Below are positions 6,733 to 12,228 of a stretch of DNA of 15,151 nucleotides, piece by piece. A model generated the notes under the pieces. That model made no database searches and was not told the DNA's origin. It saw nothing but the letters and a program-made list of their open reading frames with translations. The number at the start of each line of letters is the position of its first letter. Position 1 is the stretch's first letter. The stretch is taken from the NCBI GenBank assembly GCA_039798265.1, contig JBDKGH010000014.1, forward strand, positions 1 through 15,151, read 5' to 3'. The translations under genes and the position numbers were made by a program. The DNA comes from JBDKGH01 sp039798265 (GTDB taxonomy: Bacteria > Bacteroidota > Bacteroidia > Flavobacteriales_D > Sanyastnellaceae).

Positions 6733-8295
6733 ATGCCACTTGGCAATCTGATCAACGTCTTTTTTCAAGAACAGCGCTGGAAGTTCATCTTCGCTCTGAT
6801 CATCGGCTTGTCCGATACCTGCGTGAATGTGCTCTTGCTCTTAAGCTTGGGAAAAGGAATGTCCTTGGCCTTCATGGAAGATTCCGCGAAGGCCGGACTT
6901 TTTGATCTAGTTATTGGTGGCGTTCATTCAAGCTCTGCTTTCTTTTCGATTTTTGTGGCATTGGTGCTGGCCAAAGGTGCGCTCGTTTTTCTCGATCATT
7001 TTTTACAAGATAGCCTTGGTGATGCGTTTGTCCTATACATTCGAAAAATGCTGGTGAATGGCACCGCTGTGCTCGAAGATTATGACAAGAGCTTTTCAAA
7101 GCTGATGGCCGAATACACGCCATTGAAAAATGTAGTGACCAAAGGATTAATTGAAGCTATTGGCGATATCCTATTTGTTGTTTTTCTGGTAGTGGTTTTT
7201 ACTATTATCGCTCCAAAGGTGTCTGTGGCGTTTTTAATCCTCTCTGTTGTCTATTTATGCTTTACTTTTTTATGGTCTGAAAGGGTAGAAAAAAGAAGAA
7301 AGGCACGAAATGAGAAACGCTCCAAGTGGCAAAAGAATATGCAACTTGCAGCGGATGAAGCGCGCGTACTTCGTGCATTCAATAGAGAGGGTTCGCTCAA
7401 AAGAAAATGGATAAAAGGCCTTGATCAATTTTTTGATAGTCAAGTGAATTATTTTCAATCCAAAGCGATTGGAGAAGGTGTTTTTCCCGTGTTCTTTTTT
7501 TCAATGCTGGGTGTTTTTATTTTTCTCATGGATGTGAAAAGTGAAAATGCTGCTCATTTTTATAGCCTTCTACTCTTGTTGCTTTACGCACAAAGTCCCA
7601 TGCGCCGTTTGAGCCGATTGCCTGTTATCTGGAAGGCGGGTATTACCGCTGCCCAGCAGTTACCCGATCGGTTTTTTGACGAGGAGGAAAAACAAGCCTC
7701 AGGTCGCGGAAGCGAATTGACCATTCATACGGTGAAGGGAAAACACATGGGTGTCTCCATTAAGCCCGGCGAGTTGTTGCTCGTTCGAACGCACGACAAC
7801 GCAGAAGTAAAAGACGCGTTTATCAATGGCCTACTGGGCTTTTCTAATGCAGATGTTCTTTTCTCAATGGATGGAGAAAATGCACAGGAATTATCTGGTT
7901 TTTATATCCGACGTTCCATTGTAGTAGCTAGTCCTGCTTTACCAGTCTTTGGAAATACCGTAGAAGAAGCCATCTCTTTTTCAAGATCAGAAAAAAATCA
8001 GGAGCGTGTGGTACAGGTGTTGGAAAAGGTAAATCAACTGGCGGCCTATCCGATGAAGCCCGATCAAGTGATCGACTATACCGATAGAAAGATGCTGCTA
8101 TGGCTGCAATTGGCGCGCATAGAATACACGAGAAAGCCATTCGTGGTGCTGGATATCGACTTCTCTTCTTTGGAGCGAAAGGACGTACTTCGCGTTTTTG
8201 ACTTCATTCATTTTCTCAAGAGAAAAAGAGGTGTGCTATTTTTGACCACAACTATCACAGAAGGTATGCTCATTGATCAACAGATCGAATTATGA
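6733..8295 (+). CDS. ABC-exporter-like membrane protein with degenerate nucleotide-binding domain (pseudo-ABC)
   Basis: A 520-aa protein with the architecture of an ABC half-exporter. Hydrophobic segments lie at about 17-40, 66-88, 141-160, 163-182, 249-266 and 276-287, with a family-typical coupling region (ADEARVLRAFNREG, 207-220) between segments 4 and 5. Residues about 327-520 match the layout of an ATPase domain, but its catalytic motifs are missing. After G346-E347 the P-loop is replaced by VRTHDNAEVKDAF, without the glycines. The Q-loop position reads VVASPALPVFGNT, without Gln. The LSGGQ signature is replaced by YTDRK (449-453) before the conserved LQLAR. Walker B keeps D474 but the catalytic Glu is I475 (VVLDIDFSSL). 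The H-loop is TTT (505-507). ATP hydrolysis is unlikely. The frame is intact and overlaps the next gene by 4 nt (ATGA), so it is a maintained gene. It lies 4 nt after the P-loop NTPase gene. Confidence 0.85.
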   Translation: MPLGNLINVFFQEQRWKFIFALIIGLSDTCVNVLLLLSLGKGMSLAFMEDSAKAGLFDLVIGGVHSSSAFFSIFVALVLAKGALVFLDHFLQDSLGDAFVLYIRKMLVNGTAVLEDYDKSFSKLMAEYTPLKNVVTKGLIEAIGDILFVVFLVVVFTIIAPKVSVAFLILSVVYLCFTFLWSERVEKRRKARNEKRSKWQKNMQLAADEARVLRAFNREGSLKRKWIKGLDQFFDSQVNYFQSKAIGEGVFPVFFFSMLGVFIFLMDVKSENAAHFYSLLLLLLYAQSPMRRLSRLPVIWKAGITAAQQLPDRFFDEEEKQASGRGSELTIHTVKGKHMGVSIKPGELLLVRTHDNAEVKDAFINGLLGFSNADVLFSMDGENAQELSGFYIRRSIVVASPALPVFGNTVEEAISFSRSEKNQERVVQVLEKVNQLAAYPMKPDQVIDYTDRKMLLWLQLARIEYTRKPFVVLDIDFSSLERKDVLRVFDFIHFLKRKRGVLFLTTTITEGMLIDQQIEL

Positions 8296-8681
8296 AAAAA
8301 CTGTTTTTTTTATTTTCTATCCTTCTTCTCGCTTCTTGCAAACAGGAGGAAGGAGTTGGCGGTAATCATACCATTACCGGCACGGTGTGGGTGAAAAACT
8401 ACAACTCTTCCTTCACGCAGTTGCTCGGGGAATATGCTGGAAAGGATACGTATGTATACATCGTCTATGGCGATCATCAAGGCTATGACAAGCGTATAAA
8501 AACCGATTACAAAGGTCAATTTACGTTTGAGTTTTTATATCCAGGTGATTATACCGTGTACACCTACTCGTTAGACTCTACCTTAACAGACCTGAGTGGT
8601 TTTGTTCCCGTGGTACAAAGCGTTACACTGGAAGGTCGCAAAGGAGAAACGACATTGGAACCTCTTATCATTTTTGAATAA
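8292..8681 (+). CDS. Small lipoprotein with carboxypeptidase-regulatory/Ig-like fold
   Basis: A 129-aa predicted lipoprotein. The signal peptide MKKLFFLFSILLLASC ends in the lipobox LASC with C16 as the lipidated residue. The acidic stretch after it (KQEEG) resembles the surface-export signals reported for Bacteroidota lipoproteins, so surface exposure is possible. Residues about 26-128 look like a single beta-sandwich of the carboxypeptidase-regulatory/transthyretin type: TITGTVWV strand, then a DYKGQFTFEFLYPGDYTVYTYS core, which is the usual TDxxGxFxFxxLxPGxYxV pattern. The ATG overlaps the stop of the ABC-like gene (ATGA), and the stop overlaps the next start (TAATG), so translation is likely coupled on both sides. 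It may be the envelope partner of the ABC-like protein (inference). Confidence 0.85.
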   Translation: MKKLFFLFSILLLASCKQEEGVGGNHTITGTVWVKNYNSSFTQLLGEYAGKDTYVYIVYGDHQGYDKRIKTDYKGQFTFEFLYPGDYTVYTYSLDSTLTDLSGFVPVVQSVTLEGRKGETTLEPLIIFE

Positions 8682-9241
8682 TGATCCGATTGCTGCTATT
8701 ATTCGTTTGCTGTTTTTGTATGCAGCAACTACCTGCGCAAACGGATGCGCAAGTGCGTTCGCGTAAAATTCGTTCTGTAGAAACAGAAATTACTGAAACG
8801 CGAAAAGGAAAGGAAGAAAAGTTCAAAATTCGCGAGATTTATTTCAAAGGAGGTTTAAAAACCTATGAGAAATGGAATCAAGAAGGAACGAAAGTGATTT
8901 CTGAATCGCATTGGGTGAGAAAGGATGGGCAAGATAGCCGCATGACAGAGAACAACCCATCCGATGATCAGGCGCAAAAAATTCGCCTCTATTCTTACGA
9001 TCGTTTTGGAAAATTAATCAAAGAAGAAATTACCGATGCCAGCGGAAAGGTGCTCGAATACGAGGAGATAAAGTATGGAGTGCGCGGTGAAAAGCTTAGT
9101 GAGGTCTCTTATGATGCAAATAAAAAAATCATGCGCGAAACCACGTATGATTATGATAACAAAGGCATGCTACTGCGCAAAGTGACCAAGGATTCCGAAG
9201 GAAAAGTGATCTATGAAAAAAAGGTCGCTTATGAATATTAG
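8681..9241 (+). CDS. Secreted YD/RHS-like repeat protein
   Basis: A 186-aa protein with an N-terminal signal peptide (MIRLLLLFVCCFCMQQLPAQ, probable cleavage after A19), so periplasmic or secreted. The mature part is charged and rich in Lys/Glu. From about residue 103 it contains short strand-turn repeats of the YD/RHS kind: YSYDRFGKLIKEE, EIKYGVRGEKLSE, TYDYDNKGMLLRK and YEKKVAYEY. No toxin domain or catalytic motif is visible; the protein is far shorter than RHS toxins and is more likely a small repeat-fold envelope protein. Its ATG shares one base with the stop of the lipoprotein gene, and its end overlaps the start of the next gene, placing it in the same translationally coupled set. Confidence 0.8.
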   Translation: MIRLLLLFVCCFCMQQLPAQTDAQVRSRKIRSVETEITETRKGKEEKFKIREIYFKGGLKTYEKWNQEGTKVISESHWVRKDGQDSRMTENNPSDDQAQKIRLYSYDRFGKLIKEEITDASGKVLEYEEIKYGVRGEKLSEVSYDANKKIMRETTYDYDNKGMLLRKVTKDSEGKVIYEKKVAYEY

Positions 9242-9899
9242 AATACTCAGTTTCCTTTGTTGCGTCTTGTTATCCTCTTCCATCGCCGCTCAGCGAAGAA
9301 CAGATGGTGTAGGCTTAGTGGGTTTTTCTTTGGAGAAAAAATGGAGCAGAACTTTTTCTACTTCACTCATGCACCAAACCATGATACACCAAAACTATTC
9401 GCAGTGGTGGATGTCTTTTTTGGATGTAGGAGTGGGCATTCGATTAAACCAACATTGGTCAACAGAGCTGCACGCGCGTCGCATTGCATTTAGTTTGCCA
9501 AATGGTTCTTATCAAAACAGACATCTTTTTTATCACACCATTTCTTACTTGGAAAGTTTTCGAAATTGGACCTTTTCTTTTCGCCACAGAGGCCAACAAT
9601 TGATTTATGAAAATCACTTCGACGATTCTTTTAAAGGGCCGTTTTGGTATTTTAGGGAAAAGGGAAATGTGCGCTATCGATTTAATTATTATTGGAGTGC
9701 CTATGTGAATGGCGAATTGTTTTTCCCCTTAAATCGTCCCACGCGTCCTACCATCGATCAACTGCGTTATGGCCTTGGACTTATTCGTACTTTTAACCAA
9801 AACATTCGACTAGAGGCTTACACCCAACTGCAACAACCTACGCAAGTGAGCAGAACACAACGATGGGTAACAGGAGTGACGCTTCAGTATAATTGGTAA
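9213..9899 (+). CDS. DUF2490-like outer-membrane beta-barrel protein
   Basis: A 228-aa protein with signal peptide (MKKRSLMNIRILSFLCCVLL, then SSSIAAQ, probable cleavage after A26). The mature part is made of alternating strands rich in Trp, Tyr, Phe and Arg (QWWMSFLDVGVGIRLN, HWSTELHARRIAFSL, NWTFSFRHRGQQLIYE, YWSAYVNGELFFPL, DQLRYGLGLIRTFN). It ends in the aromatic strand WVTGVTLQYNW, as in outer-membrane barrels of the DUF2490 type. About 200 mature residues would suit a barrel of 8-10 strands. The start is uncertain: ATG 9213 gives a 29-nt overlap with the previous gene, while ATG 9231 (MNIRILSF) is in frame with an 11-nt overlap and also gives a good signal peptide. Ligand unknown. Confidence 0.8.
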   Translation: MKKRSLMNIRILSFLCCVLLSSSIAAQRRTDGVGLVGFSLEKKWSRTFSTSLMHQTMIHQNYSQWWMSFLDVGVGIRLNQHWSTELHARRIAFSLPNGSYQNRHLFYHTISYLESFRNWTFSFRHRGQQLIYENHFDDSFKGPFWYFREKGNVRYRFNYYWSAYVNGELFFPLNRPTRPTIDQLRYGLGLIRTFNQNIRLEAYTQLQQPTQVSRTQRWVTGVTLQYNW

Positions 9900-9908
9900 T
9901 ACGTGTTC

Positions 9909-10934
9909 ATGAAAAAATACTTTTACTTCATCCTTTTCGTCTTCTTTTTTTCGTGTAATGAAACAGAAAAGGAGTCAACTACACCGCAAATGAAAACACC
10001 AAAAGTGGCCATTGCCTTGCACGGAGGAGCGGGTAATTTGAAAAAACTCAAGCTCACCAAAGAGGAAGAGGAAGCCTACACACACTTTATGGATAGCCTC
10101 ATTGAAAGCGGACATCAAGCCCTTTTAAATGGAGCAAAAAGCATAGACGTAGTAGCTACTATTGTCAGCGCCATGGAAGACTCACCCCTTTTTAATGCGG
10201 GTAAAGGTGCTGTTTTTGCCCACAGCGGAAAAAATGAAATGGACGCAGCCATTATGAACGGTGCGGATATGTCATGTGGTGCGGTAGCGGGTGTAACACG
10301 AGTAAAAAATCCGATTCAATTGGCTAATGATATTCGACAGCATTCAGAGTTCATTTTTCTCCACGGTTTGGGAGCAGAAGAATACGCTGCGGAGAGAAAC
10401 ATCGAATTGATAGATCCATCGTATTTCTTCACGCAGAAAAGATGGGATCAATTTCAGGAAGCCTTAGAAAAGGACAGCACCTCGTTAGATCATGAAAAGC
10501 CCGAAGGAAAAAGCGAGGGAAAATATGGAACTGTAGGTTGTGTGGCGCTCGATTTAGAAGGTAATCTAGCGGCGGCTACGAGCACGGGCGGTTTGGTCAA
10601 TAAAAAGTATCAACGCATTGGCGACTCGCCTTTGATTGGCGCAGGCACTTATGCGAATAATGAAAGTTGTGCTGTTTCGTGCACCGGTAAAGGCGAAGAT
10701 TTTATTCGTTATACCGCCGCATCGAGCATCGCTTCACGCATTCAGTATTTGAAAGAACCAGCGGATAGCGCGGCGCATGTGGTTTTATTCGATTACATCA
10801 AAAAGAACAAAGGCCGCGGTGGTTGTATCGTGGTATTGCCTTCTGGTGAACTTACCTTTTTGTTTACCACAACAGGCATGTATCGAGCAGGTATTGATGC
10901 AAATGGTAAAAAAACAGTAGCCATTTACGAGTAA
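9909..10934 (+). CDS. Isoaspartyl peptidase/L-asparaginase, lipoprotein form (plant-type Ntn hydrolase)
   Basis: A 341-aa Thr-dependent N-terminal-nucleophile hydrolase that removes isoaspartyl residues from the N-terminus of peptides and hydrolyses L-asparagine. Family marks in order: HGGAG (38-42), FNAGKGAVF, MDAAIMNG, the autocleavage site GT with nucleophile T208 (YGTVGCVALD), STGG, RIGDSPLIGAGTYA, and CTGKGEDFIR, which binds the substrate carboxylates. The enzyme matures by self-cleavage into alpha and beta subunits. It begins with MKKYFYFILFVFFFSC, a lipoprotein signal with C16 followed by acidic residues (NETEKE), so it should be membrane-anchored outside the cytoplasm, unlike the cytosolic E. 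coli IaaA. I chose ATG 9909 because GTG 9903 would add only two residues before the natural signal peptide. It is probably the last gene of the long cluster, 9 nt after the barrel gene. Confidence 0.93.
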   Translation: MKKYFYFILFVFFFSCNETEKESTTPQMKTPKVAIALHGGAGNLKKLKLTKEEEEAYTHFMDSLIESGHQALLNGAKSIDVVATIVSAMEDSPLFNAGKGAVFAHSGKNEMDAAIMNGADMSCGAVAGVTRVKNPIQLANDIRQHSEFIFLHGLGAEEYAAERNIELIDPSYFFTQKRWDQFQEALEKDSTSLDHEKPEGKSEGKYGTVGCVALDLEGNLAAATSTGGLVNKKYQRIGDSPLIGAGTYANNESCAVSCTGKGEDFIRYTAASSIASRIQYLKEPADSAAHVVLFDYIKKNKGRGGCIVVLPSGELTFLFTTTGMYRAGIDANGKKTVAIYE

Positions 10935-10970
10935 TGTTCGAGTTGTTCGAATTCTAGTTACCTTGCTCGT

Positions 10971-11204
10971 ATGAAAACAATGATCGCCGTTTTTGTTTTG
11001 ATGTTTTTATCCCTTTGTGGACAAGCTCAATCTGCGCACCCCGCGCAAGCGCCGCTGCGCAAAGATGGTGTAACGGTAAAACGAGTAGCCCCGAGTACGC
11101 AAGTAGCGCCTCGTGTGGTGAGGAAAAAACGCTCGCTGTTTAGGAGAAAAAAGGCGAATAAATGCGTTTGCCTTTATCGCGTTAGCATCTGTCCTTCATT
11201 TTAA
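10971..11204 (+). CDS. Small, highly basic secreted protein of unknown function
   Basis: A 77-aa protein, not recognised. It has a clear signal peptide (MKTMIAVFVLMFLSLCGQAQ); C16 is not a good lipobox Cys because Leu precedes it. The mature part of about 55 residues is strongly cationic, with the cluster VVRKKRSLFRRKKANK, and ends in a Cys-containing tail (CVCLYRVSIC). It could be a processed peptide, an envelope-bound protein or a nucleic-acid/polysaccharide binder; nothing decides between these. It starts 36 nt after the isoaspartyl peptidase stop. That gap holds a weak hairpin (TTCGA/TCGAA, 10937-10951), which may or may not be a terminator. The stop lies 6 nt before the next gene. Confidence 0.6.
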   Translation: MKTMIAVFVLMFLSLCGQAQSAHPAQAPLRKDGVTVKRVAPSTQVAPRVVRKKRSLFRRKKANKCVCLYRVSICPSF

Positions 11205-11216
11205 TAAAAAATGAAG
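11194..11216 (+). promoter_or_regulatory. Hairpin covering the DUF1003 start codon
   Basis: A perfect 9-bp inverted repeat, CTTCATTTT (11194-11202) and AAAATGAAG (11208-11216), has loop AATAA. The right arm contains the ATG of the DUF1003 gene (11211-11213). The left arm and loop contain the end and stop codon (11202-11204) of the small basic protein gene. The stem is AT-rich with only two G-C pairs, so it is weak. It could make translation of the second gene depend on ribosomes finishing the first, but may also be chance. Confidence 0.4.
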
Positions 11217-11930
11217 CACACCACCCACACCGACCTCGTTACGAGTAAAACCATTTCTGCCGCCGAAGCCATTCAGGGCAAGGATATCAGAGAAGGGGTT
11301 TTTCTTTTGATCCAAAAAGAATTCCCTTCATTTCAGGTAGATTCTTGGATTTCTTTGGATACCCTCAACCATTATCGGCGCCTATTTTTAGCCCAATTGG
11401 TGGAACAGGAAAAGGGTGAAATTGCTACGATAGACGCCGATGTAATGGCTGCCATCCGCGATAATGCTATACTTTCTGAAAACATCGATGAAATAGTAGA
11501 AGGTCAGCTGACCTTGGGCGATCGACTGGCCGATCGTATAGCGACCTTTGGAGGCAGTTGGACCTTTATTATCGCTTTTTTTAGCTTCATTTTAGTCTGG
11601 ATGGCCATTAATATTTGGATTTTGGCCACAAAACCATTCGATCCTTATCCATTCATTTTGCTCAACTTGATCTTGTCCTGTTTGGCAGCTATCCAAGCAC
11701 CGATTATCATGATGAGTCAAAATAGGCAGGAAACTAAAGACCGTCAACGGGCTGAGCACGATTACCGCATTAACCTAAAGGCTGAATTGGAAATCAAGCT
11801 ACTAAGTGAAAAAATGGACCACATGCTGGTGCATCAGAATAAAAAATTGTTGGAAATACAAGAAGTTCAAATCGACTATTTAGAAGACCTCTTGAAGCGG
11901 ATGAAAGACCTCGAATCTCGCGGAAAATAA
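11211..11930 (+). CDS. DUF1003 family inner-membrane protein
   Basis: A 239-aa protein of the DUF1003 family, whose function is unknown. The conserved core is complete: LADRIATFGGSWTFIIAF (about 106-123), the first membrane segment 117-139, then FDPYPFILLNLILSCLAAIQ (143-162) with the second membrane segment 146-168, APIIMMSQNRQ, KDRQRAEHDY and the NLKAELEIKLL helix. Both termini should face the same side, probably the cytoplasm, and residues 190-239 are likely coiled coil (charged heptad-like, EIQEVQIDYLEDLLKRM). The N-terminal 100 residues form a helical extension typical of longer members. ATG 11211 is the first start after the preceding gene's stop at 11204 and is supported by the length of the N-terminal domain. 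No signal peptide. Confidence 0.93.
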   Translation: MKHTTHTDLVTSKTISAAEAIQGKDIREGVFLLIQKEFPSFQVDSWISLDTLNHYRRLFLAQLVEQEKGEIATIDADVMAAIRDNAILSENIDEIVEGQLTLGDRLADRIATFGGSWTFIIAFFSFILVWMAINIWILATKPFDPYPFILLNLILSCLAAIQAPIIMMSQNRQETKDRQRAEHDYRINLKAELEIKLLSEKMDHMLVHQNKKLLEIQEVQIDYLEDLLKRMKDLESRGK

Positions 11931-11980
11931 GATTCCTAAGCGTGGCTGGCCTATCCTTACCATAAAGTTACCCTTGGATT

Positions 11981-12012
11981 TTTGGTGTAAACCCCACACT
12001 ATCCTATATTTA
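11981..12012 (+). promoter_or_regulatory. Candidate Bacteroidota-type promoter (TTTG-N20-TATATTTA)
   Basis: TTTG at 11981-11984 and TATATTTA at 12005-12012 are separated by 20 nt. They match the -33 TTTG and seven of eight positions of the -7 TAnnTTTG elements known for Bacteroidota, with spacing in the usual range. Transcription would start near 12019 and give a leader of about 210 nt to the ATG at 12229. Such elements also arise by chance in AT-rich spacers. Confidence 0.45.
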
Positions 12013-12177
12013 CGTCCCTTTTTATGCCTTAGCCAAAACCGACTTATCGAACTATTTCGTACATTCGGAAACCTTTGACTTAAAAGGAGCTGACCTTAAT
12101 TTTTCGACTTAATACCAAACCAAATGAGAAGAGTTGGTACCTCGCCAATTTTGTCTGAACGCCGCTGCTTTAGCTGC

Positions 12178-12211
12178 TTTGCGCTTCGTGTAAACGTCCT
12201 CTCTATTTTTT
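12178..12211 (+). promoter_or_regulatory. Alternative candidate promoter close to the beta-helix gene
   Basis: TTTG (12178-12181) and TATTTTTT (12204-12211) are 22 nt apart, again matching the Bacteroidota -33/-7 pattern at all but the final G. It would give a very short leader of about 10 nt before ATG 12229. Weaker than the upstream pair because the leader would be unusually short. Confidence 0.25.
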
Positions 12212-12228
12212 CCAAATACCCTACTCGT

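Larger units (their letters stand above)
11931..12228. other. Non-coding region upstream of the beta-helix gene
   Basis: Nearly 300 bases without a convincing gene. There is no strong terminator after the DUF1003 gene; only a weak AATCT/AGATT pairing spans its stop codon. Two promoter-like element pairs are listed separately. Short inverted repeats occur: CCTTT/AAAGG around 12070-12085 and TACCAA/TTGGTA around 12114-12140. A direct repeat GCTGCTTT occurs twice near 12163-12180. An in-frame ATG at 12124 would extend the next gene by 35 residues, but that segment (MRRVGTSPILSERRC) is not a signal peptide and is judged to be leader sequence. Confidence 0.5.

Noticed and set aside
8681..9241. RHS-type toxin
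   Set aside because: The protein is only 186 residues, has no toxin domain or RHS core, and no immunity-type gene is recognisable next to it.
10937..10951. Hairpin TTCGA/TCGAA after the isoaspartyl peptidase gene as a terminator
   Set aside because: Only five base pairs and no T tract of useful length follow.
12124..12228. Upstream in-frame ATG at 12124 as the start of the beta-helix gene
   Set aside because: The extra 35 residues are Arg/Cys-rich with no signal peptide, and the real signal peptide starts at the ATG at 12229.
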